A stretch of DNA of 64,000 nucleotides, from positions 82,860 through 146,859 of the forward strand of contig NZ_AFIG01000002.1 in NCBI RefSeq assembly GCF_000214595.1, written 5' to 3'. This stretch comes from Methylophaga thalassica MP (GTDB lineage Bacteria > Pseudomonadota > Gammaproteobacteria > Nitrosococcales > Methylophagaceae). Both the position numbers and the translations under genes were made by a program. Position 1 is the first letter of the stretch. Each line of letters starts with the position of its first letter. This document shows positions 1-9,960 of the stretch, one piece after another. The notes under the pieces are model-generated. The model searched no databases and had not been told where the DNA came from. It worked only from the letters and a program-made list of their open reading frames with translations.

Positions 1-2
1 TG

Positions 3-236
3 GGAGAGGCTAAAGAAAGTTTTCAACAATGGCCAGACGCTTTGTATTTCTCATTTGTGGCCTATAGTTCTCTTGGTGCCGGTGAGTTATCACTACCACA
101 ACCATTGATGCTTCTTTATGGCTTAGAAGCCATTAATGGCTTACTCTTAATTGCTTGGTCGGCATCATTTTCATTATTGGCAATGAATAGGGTGCATTTT
201 TGTGAGTCATGTAAAACCGATGCTGAAGAGAGTTAA
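3..236 (+). CDS. Ion-channel-like membrane protein, C-terminal part (cut by window edge)
   Basis: The reading frame is open from the first bases of the window to a TAA at 236, so the 5' part of the gene lies outside. The residues left include a pore-loop-like stretch (ALYFSFVAYSSLGAGE) followed by a hydrophobic helix ending in LLAMNRVHF. This order, pore loop then last helix, is what two-helix potassium-channel-type proteins (Ion_trans_2) show at their C-terminus. The usual selectivity signature TxGYG is replaced by SSLGAG, so potassium selectivity is doubtful. The tail has a CxxC pair (CESC). The gene converges on the EamA gene that ends at 286. Confidence 0.55.
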   Translation, partial: GEAKESFQQWPDALYFSFVAYSSLGAGELSLPQPLMLLYGLEAINGLLLIAWSASFSLLAMNRVHFCESCKTDAEES

Positions 237-285
237 ATCCATGTTTGTCAGTAGCGTATAAAGGGACAGTGAGACAGGAATCAGA

Positions 286-1170
286 TTATGATTCAGTTTT
301 TATACCTCCATTAGTGGCTGTTACCAACAAAATAGCCACGATGATAAGTCCTGCACCTAACCACTGTAGCTCTGTTAGTGTTTCTGAAAAAAAGTTAAGT
401 CCCAGATACAGACCGAATACAGGAGTCAGGAAATTATATACGTTGAGCTTGTATAGAGAGGTTCTGTGCATGAGCCAGAACCAAGTGACATAGGGAAGTG
501 CGGTCCCGACCAATGCCAGCGACAGAAGGATAAGCGTGTAATTTAATTGCCAGTCTAATAAAGAAAAATGACTTGTGTTAAATGCCAGAAAAGCCAGAGG
601 GATTGAGCCAAATAATAACTGGAGTCCCATTGCGATAAAGACATCAACCTGGCCCGCAATTTTTTTTAGCAAAACATTACTAATAGCCACGCCGGTCGAA
701 GCCAGAAACACATAAAGAATCCCTTGCAGTACTGTCTCCCCAGTATCAAATAGCGTGTTTGTTGAGATTATGATAATTCCGATAAAACCTACGACAGTTC
801 CTGTTAGTGGTATTTTTCCTAACTTTTCATTGAGCACATACCAGCCCAATACGCCAGCAATAAGTGGCTGGGTGTTGGTTAGTACAGTCGCAAACCCAGG
901 ATTGAGTAATTTGCCAGCATAGAACATACCCCACAGGCCAAGACCTGTTCCGCTAAAGCCAATGATGGCTATATAGACCCAAATTCTGATCGTGTTGGGA
1001 AAGCGGCGATTGATGAGTAACGCGATTGCAATAAGGACAGAACCAGCTGTGACAGCCCTCAAAAAAGCCGTTATCATCACTGGCGCATAGGGCAGACTTA
1101 ACTTGATGAGTGGGTAACAAAGCGCCCACATCAGCATTACAGCAATCGCACCGGTGTGAATACTTTTCAA
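286..1170 (-). CDS. EamA/DMT-family transporter
   Basis: A 294-residue protein made almost entirely of hydrophobic helices, about ten in two similar halves, which is the size and layout of drug/metabolite transporters of the EamA type. Halves start near residues 5 (GAIAVMLMWALCYPLIKLSL) and 150. The substrate cannot be read from the sequence. It is the last gene of a minus-strand run that starts with the copper genes, but an interval of about 80 bases separates it from the cytochrome gene, so it may or may not be co-transcribed. Confidence 0.8.
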   Translation of the reverse strand: MKSIHTGAIAVMLMWALCYPLIKLSLPYAPVMITAFLRAVTAGSVLIAIALLINRRFPNTIRIWVYIAIIGFSGTGLGLWGMFYAGKLLNPGFATVLTNTQPLIAGVLGWYVLNEKLGKIPLTGTVVGFIGIIIISTNTLFDTGETVLQGILYVFLASTGVAISNVLLKKIAGQVDVFIAMGLQLLFGSIPLAFLAFNTSHFSLLDWQLNYTLILLSLALVGTALPYVTWFWLMHRTSLYKLNVYNFLTPVFGLYLGLNFFSETLTELQWLGAGLIIVAILLVTATNGGIKTES

Positions 1171-1248
1171 ACTAAAGCCCTAATCAATGAAATCATTGGC
1201 TTGTTGTTATTCACGATACTGAGTTTGATGAGCAGCCATTACAGTCAT

Positions 1249-1809
1249 TCAATGACTGTGTGGGCTCTCCTCGCTGCCCCTAGCAGTCAGAATTTGGTAC
1301 TGTTCCGGAGAGAGTTCAGGCAGTTTTTTCAAGAAGGCAACAATATCCCATATACGTTGATCATCATGACCTGGAGCCCATGAGGGCATTGCCGAGGCCT
1401 TGATGCCATGCTTGATAATCCAGAAACGACGTTGATCACGTTGTTTCTCATTGAGTTTCTGAGATGATATTTTGGTTAGATCTGGAGGAGAAGGATAGAG
1501 TCCTTTTGTAAAGTCAGTTTCTGACGTAAATGGACTCAAATGACATGAAACACACATTTCGTTGTAGTCAGGTCCGCCTCTAAGTAATCTTGCTGGTGAT
1601 GATAAATCATCTGGTACATGCACCTTTGCTGCAGCTTTAGCGACAGATCTTTCTCTTAGTGTTTCTAGCAACCAAAAAGTCCCTTTGTTATGTGGCACAT
1701 CTGCACCAATCTGGTATAGCCCTGAGTAGATAAAAATAAATACTGCTAGAACAGCTGCCAGAATTAAAAATAATAAAGCTTTGATGAAATAAGTAAAATG
1801 TGATTGCAT
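1249..1809 (-). CDS. Membrane-anchored monoheme cytochrome c
   Basis: The protein begins with a single hydrophobic helix (about residues 7-29, an uncleaved anchor or signal) and then has one heme-binding CVSCH motif. A later Met in SAMPSWAPGH is a good candidate for the sixth heme ligand. The tail is His-rich (ESPHSH). I chose the ATG at 1809 because AGAG precedes it by a suitable gap; a longer frame to 1836 would overlap the permease gene. Small c-type cytochromes of this kind often sit in copper resistance operons, and this one lies directly downstream of copA-copB and a permease. An electron-transfer role near the multicopper oxidase is inferred, not shown. Confidence 0.8.
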   Translation of the reverse strand: MQSHFTYFIKALLFLILAAVLAVFIFIYSGLYQIGADVPHNKGTFWLLETLRERSVAKAAAKVHVPDDLSSPARLLRGGPDYNEMCVSCHLSPFTSETDFTKGLYPSPPDLTKISSQKLNEKQRDQRRFWIIKHGIKASAMPSWAPGHDDQRIWDIVAFLKKLPELSPEQYQILTARGSEESPHSH

Positions 1810-1825
1810 TGTTAATTCTCTGTTG

Positions 1826-3157
1826 TTAGTAATCATCTGCTGAATAAGAATTTAAAAAGGCTTTTTCTACAAACAAGATAGTGGCCATTATGCCCAGAGC
1901 AACACCCAGTATGACTGGATCGCTTAACCACTTACTAAGACTAAATCCAGCAAGCAAAACCACATTGAAACAGATGGCGATGACAGGGATGACAGGGCTG
2001 GCATTAATATCCTCACGCAGGTGCCTCAATACCCCCCATTGAATCGCCATATCCATGATCAAGTAAAGAATAATACCCAGAGAGGCAATCCGGCTCAGAT
2101 CAAAAAATAGTGTTAATACCAGCCCCAGAACGACAGTATAGACAAGGGTGTGCTTTTGAATACTGCCGGGCATGCCAAAATGGCTGTGTGGGACCAGTTT
2201 CATTTCAGTCAGCATAGCCAGCATCCGTGATACAGCAAAAACACTGGCCATCAGACCGCCAGCAGTTGCCACAATGGCGATGATGACTGTGAACCAAACG
2301 CCGATTTCACCCGCGGCTGGCCTTGCTGCAGCAGCGAGGGAGTAGTCCCGCGCAGTAATTATCTCCTCAATCGTGAGATTCCCTGCCACGGACCAACCAA
2401 CAAGGGCATAAATAATGATGCAAGCGGCAATAGAAATAATAATGGCCTTGCTGATATTTTTTCGCGGGTTTACTACCTCAGAACCGCTATTGGTAATTGT
2501 GGTAAAGCCTTTAAATGCTAGAACACCGAGTGCCGTGGCAGCGATGAAAGCATTCCAGTTGCCCGGTACGGCTGAAAGATTGATGTCAGATTCCAGACCT
2601 TGTCCCGATCTCAGCATGAGGTAGAGGCCTAACAAGCCGAAGACAATAATGCCAACAATTTTGACTACGCCCAGAACATAAGCCGTTCCTTGAATATATT
2701 TGTTGCTCGTTAGGTTGACCAGAAAAACGGCGACTAACAGACATGCCCCAAGCACAGGCACCCAGAAATCCGTGTTTTCAACATCAAAAAGTTGCAGGGT
2801 GTAACTACCAAAGGTTCTGGCCAGAAAACTCTGGGCGATGACCATGGAGACATACATGAGCAGGGCATGAAATGCCGTAGTCAGGGAGTGGCCATACATC
2901 TTATGCAGATACATGCCGATACCGCCTGCTGACGGGTATTTGTCAGAGACCTTGATGTAGGAGTAGGCGCTGAAACTGACGACGATAGCTGCTGCCAGAA
3001 AGGCAAAGGGAAAGGCAGATCCAGCCAATTGTGCCATCTGGCCGGTCAGTGAAAAAATCCCAGCCCCAATCATCACGCCGGTGCCCAATGCGGCGGTGCC
3101 TGTCAGAGATAAACTGTTTTTCTGATAATGCGTACTGTGATCATCGTGGTCTGACAT
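1826..3157 (-). CDS. APC-superfamily amino acid/cation permease
   Basis: A 443-residue protein with about twelve hydrophobic segments. The first helix carries the glycine-rich GTGVMIGAGIFSLTG motif that marks APC-superfamily amino acid permeases, and the helix near residue 215 (FKGFTTITNSG) fits the unwound helix 6 region. The N-terminus has a His/Asp cluster (MSDHDDHSTHYQ), which is unusual for the family and could bind metal. It lies 32 bases after copB and 17 bases before the chosen cytochrome start, so it is probably in the copper operon. The substrate is unknown. Confidence 0.75.
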   Translation of the reverse strand: MSDHDDHSTHYQKNSLSLTGTAALGTGVMIGAGIFSLTGQMAQLAGSAFPFAFLAAAIVVSFSAYSYIKVSDKYPSAGGIGMYLHKMYGHSLTTAFHALLMYVSMVIAQSFLARTFGSYTLQLFDVENTDFWVPVLGACLLVAVFLVNLTSNKYIQGTAYVLGVVKIVGIIVFGLLGLYLMLRSGQGLESDINLSAVPGNWNAFIAATALGVLAFKGFTTITNSGSEVVNPRKNISKAIIISIAACIIIYALVGWSVAGNLTIEEIITARDYSLAAAARPAAGEIGVWFTVIIAIVATAGGLMASVFAVSRMLAMLTEMKLVPHSHFGMPGSIQKHTLVYTVVLGLVLTLFFDLSRIASLGIILYLIMDMAIQWGVLRHLREDINASPVIPVIAICFNVVLLAGFSLSKWLSDPVILGVALGIMATILFVEKAFLNSYSADDY

Positions 3158-3189
3158 CTGTCATCCCTATTTTTGCTGTAAATTTGTGA

Positions 3190-3939
3190 CTAAAACCACA
3201 TACGAACGCCGGCTACCAAGCCAAATTCATTGTGGTCTTTCCCCTGAGCCTGTTCCAGATCCGCAGTCTGTCCAAGGGCACTACGCCAGTAAGCGCCAAT
3301 GTAGGGGGCAAACTCTCGACTTAACTCATATCGATAGCGAAGTCCCAACCTAACACTATTGATGCCGCTGGGTCGGTCATACTCCAAAGCATCAGTGAAT
3401 GCCGCATTAAGTTCCAGCCTGGGTTGTAGATAGGAAACTTGTGAAAGGCGAATGTCATATTCAGCTTCAACTTTAGCTGAGACATCACCATCCTCATTAA
3501 TCTGTAATGCGTTATCCATTTCAAAACGGTATGGTGCCAGACCGAACAGACTCACGACGGCATAGTGTTCAAGGTTAACATCTGACTTCAACGAGCCTCG
3601 CGCGCCCAGACCTGCCTGTAGCTCCCAAAAAGGAGAGATCAGCTTGCTGCCCAATATCTCAGTTCGCTCCAGTTCCGAGGGCTCGCCATCATTCAGCTGA
3701 TTTTCGCCTTCACTTTTGAAGTACACCCGTGCTTCATCACCACCATACCAGGCCAGCATATCCCAAGTCGCCACATTGTCACCATTGTCATTTTGACTGA
3801 TTTCCAGGCGGTCAATCATCAACTGTCCAGTGTAGTAGGGCTTGACAGGTTCTGGCCAGTCATCCTCGGCATGCTGAGCCATGACAGCAGATGACAACAA
3901 CGCTAATGACATTGATAGCAATGCAATAAATTTCTTCAT
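3190..3939 (-). CDS. copB: Copper resistance protein B (outer-membrane)
   Basis: CopB/PcoB-type outer-membrane beta-barrel protein. After a signal peptide (MKKFIALLSMSLALLSSAVMA) comes the family's typical opening DWPEPVKPYYTGQLMIDRLE, then alternating strands ending in the aromatic C-terminus GVRMWF, as outer-membrane barrels do. The long Met/His-rich region found at the N-terminus of some CopB proteins is absent. The start at 3939 is preceded by AGAGG; the longer frame has no better signal. It follows copA with 10 bases between, the standard copAB order. Its job is probably sequestration or export of copper together with CopA. Confidence 0.92.
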   Translation of the reverse strand: MKKFIALLSMSLALLSSAVMAQHAEDDWPEPVKPYYTGQLMIDRLEISQNDNGDNVATWDMLAWYGGDEARVYFKSEGENQLNDGEPSELERTEILGSKLISPFWELQAGLGARGSLKSDVNLEHYAVVSLFGLAPYRFEMDNALQINEDGDVSAKVEAEYDIRLSQVSYLQPRLELNAAFTDALEYDRPSGINSVRLGLRYRYELSREFAPYIGAYWRSALGQTADLEQAQGKDHNEFGLVAGVRMWF

Positions 3940-3949
3940 AGCGGACCTC

Positions 3950-5743
3950 TTAAGCAACAGAAACGACACGGAACATGCCAGCTTCCATGTGATAAAGCAG
4001 ATGACAATGGAACGCCCAGCTACCTAGCGCATCTGCACTGATTTGCAATGACACCACTTCGCTTGGTTTGACGCTGATGGTATGCTTTCTAGGCCTTGGA
4101 TATTGACCATTTTCAAGCTCCATCCACATCCCATGCAGGTGGATCGGATGCTCCATCATGGTGTCATTAACGAGTATCAGCCTCAGCCTTTCGCCATAGT
4201 GAAACTCAATCGGACCATCAACCTCTGTGAACTCGATACCGTCAAAAGACCACATGTATTTTTCCATGTTGCCGGTCAGGTGTAACTCGATTTCTCTTAC
4301 GGGTTCCCGTTCATCCGGCCATGGATGGGCCCCAATCAGATCCCCGTAAACCAGCACACGGTGATCAACATGCTCAAGTCCCACGCCAGGCTCATTCAGA
4401 CGACTGATCGGGTTCTCGGCAATCATCGCGGCACCGGGGCCATGGCCGCCGTCCTGGTGCGTGACTTTTATTTTCGGGGCAGAGGGAAGGCCAGCATGAC
4501 CTGAATGGTCGTCAGTCATCTGCTTCATATCCATGTCGGACATATTGTCCATCTGATGGGTCTGATTACCATCGGACATCGTCCCCATATCATCTTTCAT
4601 GGCCATCGCTGACATATCATGGCCCATGCCCATCGCTGCCATGCCTCGTTCTGGGGTCGGTCTCAGAGCGGGCACCTCGGCTGACTGGCCCATTTCCGTG
4701 GCGAGCGTGCCGCGAACATAACCACTTCGGTCCATACTTTCGGCAAAAAGGGTATAGGGGCGGGTGTCTTTGGGTTGAACAACGACATCATAGGTCTCTG
4801 CTACACCTATTCTGAACTCATCAACAGTCACTGGCATGACGGGTTGACCATCGGCAGCTACTACAACCATCTCCAGCCCCGGAATTCTGAAATCAAAAAA
4901 CGACATAGCCGAGCCGTTAATGATTCTGAGACGTACCTTTTCACCTGGTTTATAGAGTGCCGTCCAGTTAGTCTGACTGTCGCGACCGTTCATAAGATAG
5001 GTGTAGGTCGAGCCAGTGACATCTAGAATGTCCCGAGGACTCATACGCATACGGTTCCACATCGAGCGCTCTTTCCAGGTTTGCTCGAATCCCTGTTTGT
5101 CTATGTCATCAAGCGTGTCAAAAATGGTGCGCTGATGGTAGTTGTAGTAGCCTTCAGCCACTTTAAGGTGTCTGAATACATCATGCGGATCTTCAAAGGT
5201 CCAGTCACTGAGCACAATCACATGTTCCCGGTCAGCACCGATATCACCATCCGCCGAGTCAATAATCAGAGGGCCCAAGTGGCCAAGTTGTTCTTGCATC
5301 CCTGAGTGACTGTGATACCAGAAAGTCCCGTGTTGTTTAACGTCAAACTCGTAATTAAAGGTCTGTCTCGGTTTGATGCCCGCATAGCTCACACCGGGCA
5401 CACCATCCATATTTTCCGGCAGGATAATGCCATGCCAATGAATAGACGTGTCCTCATCAAGTGCATTCGTCACATTCAGCCTGGCACGCTGACCTTCCCT
5501 GAGTCGAATCAGTGGACCAGGCATAGAACCATTAATAGTGATGGGTCTGGTCATCTGGCCTGCAACAGTCATAGGCTGGCGCTCTACCAGCAAATCGACT
5601 GTCTCATTGCTGTCGATAATCTGCCCATAACTCCGACCCAGAGGGCTTGCCCAAGCAGGCGCCATTTTTGCCAGCAAAAGTGTCGAACTCACTTTTAACG
5701 CTGACGAGAGAAACTTTCTTCTACTTGATAGCGGTGACGTCAT
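3950..5743 (-). CDS. copA: Copper resistance multicopper oxidase CopA
   Basis: Periplasmic multicopper oxidase of the CopA/PcoA type, which oxidises Cu(I). A twin-arginine signal (SSRRKFLSSA) starts the protein. All copper ligand motifs are visible: HWHG near residue 102, WYHSH near 142, HPIHLHGM near the C-terminal third and HCHLLYHMEAGMF close to the end. Between about residues 370 and 430 lies a Met/His/Asp-rich insert with repeats such as MGMGHDMSAMAM, a methionine-rich copper-binding segment common in CopA. The length, 597 residues, is normal. It is the second gene of the divergent copper operon. Confidence 0.95.
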   Translation of the reverse strand: MTSPLSSRRKFLSSALKVSSTLLLAKMAPAWASPLGRSYGQIIDSNETVDLLVERQPMTVAGQMTRPITINGSMPGPLIRLREGQRARLNVTNALDEDTSIHWHGIILPENMDGVPGVSYAGIKPRQTFNYEFDVKQHGTFWYHSHSGMQEQLGHLGPLIIDSADGDIGADREHVIVLSDWTFEDPHDVFRHLKVAEGYYNYHQRTIFDTLDDIDKQGFEQTWKERSMWNRMRMSPRDILDVTGSTYTYLMNGRDSQTNWTALYKPGEKVRLRIINGSAMSFFDFRIPGLEMVVVAADGQPVMPVTVDEFRIGVAETYDVVVQPKDTRPYTLFAESMDRSGYVRGTLATEMGQSAEVPALRPTPERGMAAMGMGHDMSAMAMKDDMGTMSDGNQTHQMDNMSDMDMKQMTDDHSGHAGLPSAPKIKVTHQDGGHGPGAAMIAENPISRLNEPGVGLEHVDHRVLVYGDLIGAHPWPDEREPVREIELHLTGNMEKYMWSFDGIEFTEVDGPIEFHYGERLRLILVNDTMMEHPIHLHGMWMELENGQYPRPRKHTISVKPSEVVSLQISADALGSWAFHCHLLYHMEAGMFRVVSVA

Positions 5744-5777
5744 AATTGATAGTCATTTATTGATTAATTAGTTTCAC

Positions 5778-6059
5778 TTACTGGTGATTATGTTGCATGT
5801 CAGATTTTTTATCTGTGGTTGAATTCTTATGATCATTTGAATGTCCCTGCATATCATGTGACATACATTTTTGCATCATTGCCTGCGTAACAGGGTCATT
5901 CATGTCCATCTTACCGTGATCCATATCTTTCATTGCAGTACAATTCGGTTCTTTACTGCTACCCATGTTTGCGTGATCTTCTTGTTCGTGTGCATAGAGA
6001 CTTATAGGAACTTGGAGTGCAACAACTGACATGACTATGTGAACTAATTTTATTTTCAT
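5778..6059 (-). CDS. Small periplasmic Met/His-rich copper-binding protein
   Basis: A 93-residue protein with a signal peptide (about residues 1-23, cleavage after LYA) and a mature part dominated by Met, His, Asp and Lys, for example MKDMDHGKMDMNDP and QKCMSHDMQGH. Such composition suggests a soluble Cu(I)/Cu(II) buffer or chaperone. It is the first gene of the copper operon, directly upstream of copA and facing the copRS promoter region. I do not recognise a named family; CopK- or CopC-like folds are not evident. Confidence 0.75.
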   Translation of the reverse strand: MKIKLVHIVMSVVALQVPISLYAHEQEDHANMGSSKEPNCTAMKDMDHGKMDMNDPVTQAMMQKCMSHDMQGHSNDHKNSTTDKKSDMQHNHQ

Positions 6060-6158
6060 TTCATTTTTCCTAGTTATTTGATTTCTATTTAATAGCGAAT
6101 TTTATTTCAACTTTTTTGTAGTCTACTTGTTCATTTATTACATAGACATTGCTCAAAC

Positions 6159-6174
6159 ATGACAATAATGTAAT
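6159..6174. promoter_or_regulatory. Putative cop box (CopR binding site)
   Basis: ATGACA-ATAA-TGTAAT is a near-perfect inverted repeat (5 of 6 arm bases match) in the 200-base gap between the divergent copper operon and the copR-like gene. Copper response regulators of the CopR/CusR group bind similar ATTACA/TGTAAT-type dyads. One site could serve both directions. Confidence 0.5.
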
Positions 6175-6262
6175 TCTCAGTCAAATATGCATCGAGTATG
6201 CTGAACTAAATATATAAGGTGCAAACATAGCATTTATTTGCTGATTTTTAGGGAAGGTGTAA

Positions 6263-6958
6263 ATGCGCATACTCGTTGTTGAGGACGAAGCAAAAACAGG
6301 TAATTACATTAAGCAGGGATTAACCGAAGCCGGTTTTCTCGTCACGCTATCTTCAAATGGCTTGGATGGATACCACCATGCTATGACTGAGACTTTCGAC
6401 TTGGTCATCTTGGATGTCATGCTGCCTGATGTTAACGGCTGGAAAATTCTTCAGGCGCTGCGTGAATCAGCTAACCAGACACCGGTGTTATTTTTAACAG
6501 CACGGGATAGTGTTAATGACAGGGTAAAAGGCTTGGAGTTGGGAGCGGATGATTATCTCGTCAAACCTTTTGCATTTGTGGAACTGTTGGCAAGGGTAAG
6601 AAGTTTGTTACGTCGCGGGACTTTGTCAAATATATTTGATCAGTTCAATATCGCTGACTTGTTAGTCGATTTGCCTTCGAGGAAGGTCAGCAGGGCAGGG
6701 AAAAAAATTACTTTGTCTCAAAAGGAATTCCTGTTGTTGGAACTATTCATCCGTAGAGAAGGTGAGGTGTTGCCAAGATCATTAATAGCCTCTGAAGTCT
6801 GGGATATGAATTTCGATAGTGATACCAATGTCATTGATGTTGCAGTAAGGCGGCTACGCGCCAAAATTGATGATGATTTCGACATTAAGTTAATACATAC
6901 CATTCGTGGGATGGGGTATAAATTTGAGTATGAGACTCAAGGCAATGATAAGGGGTAA
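6263..6958 (+). CDS. copR: Copper-type response regulator (OmpR family)
   Basis: A 231-residue OmpR-type regulator. The receiver domain has the acidic pair EDE near residue 8, the phosphorylated Asp in VILDVMLPD near residue 53, the T of LTA and the K of VKPF near 103. The C-terminal winged helix ends in the typical IRGMGYKFE. It is divergent from copABX and overlaps its kinase gene, so a copper-sensing CopR/CusR role is well supported by context. The start follows GGAAGG at a good distance. Confidence 0.88.
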   Translation: MRILVVEDEAKTGNYIKQGLTEAGFLVTLSSNGLDGYHHAMTETFDLVILDVMLPDVNGWKILQALRESANQTPVLFLTARDSVNDRVKGLELGADDYLVKPFAFVELLARVRSLLRRGTLSNIFDQFNIADLLVDLPSRKVSRAGKKITLSQKEFLLLELFIRREGEVLPRSLIASEVWDMNFDSDTNVIDVAVRRLRAKIDDDFDIKLIHTIRGMGYKFEYETQGNDKG

Positions 6959-8339
6959 GCTGGGTCAGCTCTCGTTGACTTTAAGGTTGATGATGTTTGC
7001 TGGTACTGCAATAACGCTGAGCTTGATCTTCAGTGGTTTCTTGGTACTGAAGTCCGTCAAACACCATTTTGCAGAGCAGGACTATGAGGAATTAACTGTC
7101 GTACTTGAGAGTATTAAGCACCAATTGAACAGCATTGATGCTGATAGAGCAAAAGTTCAGAACGCTTTATCAAAAGCGATCTCAGGTCATCATGGTATTT
7201 TTTTCCGTGTTGATACTGAAAATGGAAAACCAATATTTCTTTCCAGAAACGCTGAGTTTCTTGAGCATCTTGAATATGAACAAAAACTAGAAATAGCCAG
7301 TCGAGAACAATTGAAAAAATGGCAAATCGGCAGTGGTCTTTATCGAGGATTGATTGCTGAGCTCACTGTTAATGGTCAGACATATAACGTAATAACTGCT
7401 ATGGACATGGCCTTTCACAAGCAGTTTCTTGATAAATTTACAATAAAGATGTGGCTAATGATGTTAGTTATAGGCATTATCACCATAAGTGCCACTTGGT
7501 TTGTAATTTATCAGGGCCATCAACCTCTCAAGTCTCTGAGTACAAAAATCAGAAACATTCAGACAAACCGACTCAATGAGAGAATTAATTCAAATGAATT
7601 GCCTATTGAGCTCAGAGGACTTGCTCTATCATTCAACGAAATGCTGCAACATGTAGAAGAGGGGTTTGAACGTTTATCTAATTTCACATCTGATATAGCT
7701 CATGAGTTAAGGACGCCATTAACAAATATCATAACACAGAACCAAGTCATGATTGTTCAGCAACGCTCATCAGAGGAATACAGAGAGCTACTTTATTCTA
7801 ACCTTGAAGAACTAGAGCGTCTTGCTAAAATGGTTAGCCAAATGCTCTGGCTGGCTCAGAGTGACAACAATCTCATCAAACCCGCTTCAAATTTTATTAA
7901 TTTAAATCAAGAAATTAAAGAATTATTAGAGTTTTTTGAGGCATTAGCTTCAGAAAAAAATATCAGGCTTATTCAGGAAGGAGAAGTGCCGTGGATATAT
8001 GCTGATAGAGATCTCTTACGACGTGCAATATCCAACCTTATTTCCAATGCTATTCGATATACTCCCTCTGGTAAGGAATTCCGGATCGTGTCAAGTGTCA
8101 AGCATGATGACATAATCCAGCTTGATTTCATTAATCCTGGTCAGCCAATTCCTACTAAACACCTTACAAAAGTATTCGACAGGTTTTATAGAGTGGACTC
8201 GTCTAGAAGTGATAACACAGAGGGTACAGGATTAGGATTGGCAATAACAAAATCTATAATCGAAGCACATAGAGGGAGTATTAGTATAACTTCAAATCAT
8301 CAACATACAACAATCAGTTTATGTTTACCTACAACTTAA
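6945..8339 (+). CDS. copS: Copper-type sensor histidine kinase
   Basis: Membrane sensor kinase with two transmembrane segments (about residues 13-34 and 164-184 of the chosen form), a periplasmic sensor loop, a HAMP domain, the phospho-acceptor motif [13 protein letters not shown] and the ATPase N ([12 protein letters not shown]) and G (EGTGLGLAI) boxes. Three starts are possible (6906 GTG, 6930 ATG, 6945 ATG). I chose 6945 because AAGG lies five bases upstream. The gene overlaps copR, so the two are translated together. The family (heavy-metal sensor kinases, CusS/CopS) senses periplasmic copper or silver. Confidence 0.87.
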   Translation: MIRGKLGQLSLTLRLMMFAGTAITLSLIFSGFLVLKSVKHHFAEQDYEELTVVLESIKHQLNSIDADRAKVQNALSKAISGHHGIFFRVDTENGKPIFLSRNAEFLEHLEYEQKLEIASREQLKKWQIGSGLYRGLIAELTVNGQTYNVITAMDMAFHKQFLDKFTIKMWLMMLVIGIITISATWFVIYQGHQPLKSLSTKIRNIQTNRLNERINSNELPIELRGLALSFNEMLQHVEEGFERLSNFTSDIAHELRTPLTNIITQNQVMIVQQRSSEEYRELLYSNLEELERLAKMVSQMLWLAQSDNNLIKPASNFINLNQEIKELLEFFEALASEKNIRLIQEGEVPWIYADRDLLRRAISNLISNAIRYTPSGKEFRIVSSVKHDDIIQLDFINPGQPIPTKHLTKVFDRFYRVDSSRSDNTEGTGLGLAITKSIIEAHRGSISITSNHQHTTISLCLPTT

Positions 8340-8689
8340 GCAAACAACAGTTAAGTGTAGAAAATATAATAATCATAAGGTATCTAGTTTATATATCGCT
8401 AGACTTAAAGAAATATTCAATCGATTGCCTAGATCTAGAGAGTAAACTAAAATATCAATATTTTCCATTATAAAAAGTACTACAACTTTCAATAGATTTT
8501 CTAATTGTCAAAGACAACTTACTTTTAATTTTTTCTGTATTATCTTTTGATATAAAGCCACCCTAATATTCCTGTAATTATTATTAGTAATGTAATTTGC
8601 TATTTAGTAAGACTTCATATTGGATATCTACTAGATATCTAAATAATATCTATTGAGTAAGTAGAGCAATTATCAAAAGAAAAGATTGT
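8340..8689. other. Non-coding AT-rich gap between copS and rep
   Basis: 350 bases of AT-rich sequence without a credible gene. No clear terminator follows copS. The only regular feature is a triplet of ATATCTA repeats near its right end, listed separately. Confidence 0.6.
8624..8652. repeat. Three ATATCTA repeats at 11-bp phase
   Basis: ATATCTA occurs at 8624, 8635 and 8646, each 11 bases apart, so the copies face the same side of the helix. They lie 38 bases beyond the stop of the rep gene. The spacing suggests a protein-binding site; the AT-rich background makes chance possible. Confidence 0.4.
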
Positions 8690-9790
8690 TTATTTCTTTG
8701 AAATTCGTTGTGCTTTTTCCCTTATAATCTTTTGTCTGGCATTTGCAGCTTTCATTTCTTTGATGAATTTCATTGAAGCATGCAACATAAAAATAGCATC
8801 AACTATTTTTTTCCCGTCTTTGACACTATTCATTTCATATCTCATCAAAATACCGCTTTCCACTAATTCTTCAACGGCCATTTTTAATGTTTCTATTCGT
8901 CTAGTAATGAGTTTGTGATGCATTAGCCCAGAATCACGATCTATCTCACTAAAGATGATTTTATAAGCAGGTGCATCAATTCCTGCATTAATGAACCTAT
9001 CTGCTAGTCGTTTAAATAACCATCTTGCTAATGGCTGTTTAAGACTCATTGCATCTGCGTAGTTGTACTGACGATAATCAAATTTATTAATAGCTCTACT
9101 TATAAGTGATGAGAATTTTACTGCAGAAAGGGCATTACTATCTGTTCTATAAGCAGCTCTATCTTGAAGTAACTTGTCAGAGAGTATGTTTGAACTATAT
9201 GCCTGCTTACCATTTACAGTGATTGTTAGACGACAGTTTTCCATGATTTCTAGTGCCTGTTTAACTTCATCATGGCTACGAACTTTTCCAAAAGCTTTAA
9301 GTTCTTTGACAATCATATTTATTGTGAATTTGCACCAAGTTTCATCTCGATCGGAGTCATGAAATCCATGTCTTTGTTGAAGGAAGATTTTACGTAAAAT
9401 ATCTTCAATTAATTCTTCAGACTCTGCAGGATAAAAGTCCTTTTCTTCACCACCTACTTCTATGCGTGCTGGTTTTAATTCCATTTCACAAATCTCACCA
9501 GCTGGTGATTGAAATTTTTTCCTAAGAATAGGTAAATTACCCGCTTCGTTACGCATAGCAGCTTGGATTTGTCGTGATACGCTGTATCTTGGAATGGAAT
9601 CCCAAAAACTCAGTAAGTTTGATAACTGCTCTGTATCACCTGAAGGACCAAGCAAAGTAGCAAACAAATCATAGTTCTGACTGCTTTGAGGGAAAGCCGG
9701 TGCTTTATCTTGTGATTCCTGAATGTCGTCTAGAATAGAACGAGCATTTTTTTTTGTATCATTGTCGTCTTTCAACTTATTACCTGACAT
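8690..9790 (-). CDS. Plasmid replication initiator (RepA-like)
   Basis: A 366-residue cytoplasmic protein. The main reason for the call is position: its 5' end faces about 960 bases of iterons with a DnaA box. The middle part (about residues 225-275, with YNYADAMSLKQPLARWLFKRLADRF) matches the pattern I know from plasmid RepA proteins built of winged helices, where a helix with PLARWL precedes the DNA-binding segment. The C-terminus is basic (IIREKAQRISKK). No close named family can be assigned. AGGA abuts the ATG with almost no spacer, so translation start may be weak. Rep probably binds the iterons and also represses its own promoter. Confidence 0.75.
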   Translation of the reverse strand: MSGNKLKDDNDTKKNARSILDDIQESQDKAPAFPQSSQNYDLFATLLGPSGDTEQLSNLLSFWDSIPRYSVSRQIQAAMRNEAGNLPILRKKFQSPAGEICEMELKPARIEVGGEEKDFYPAESEELIEDILRKIFLQQRHGFHDSDRDETWCKFTINMIVKELKAFGKVRSHDEVKQALEIMENCRLTITVNGKQAYSSNILSDKLLQDRAAYRTDSNALSAVKFSSLISRAINKFDYRQYNYADAMSLKQPLARWLFKRLADRFINAGIDAPAYKIIFSEIDRDSGLMHHKLITRRIETLKMAVEELVESGILMRYEMNSVKDGKKIVDAIFMLHASMKFIKEMKAANARQKIIREKAQRISKK

Positions 9791-9960
9791 TCCTGTGTGA
9801 TACCTTTGTCCTAAGAACTGTACTACGAGATGATGACATAAAAAACATATGACGCAAGCCTTTATCTTCTTGAAAGAAAGATGGTCTTTTTTTATAAGAG
9901 GAGTAGAGGAGAGGAAAGGCTGATAAGTTCAACATTATCAAATAGTTATGACTAATAAAA

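Noticed and set aside
245-493. Plus-strand frame of 82 residues
   Set aside because: Lies opposite the EamA gene, with no family features.
5306-5698. Plus-strand frame of 130 residues
   Set aside because: Exact antisense of copA, whose motifs are complete.
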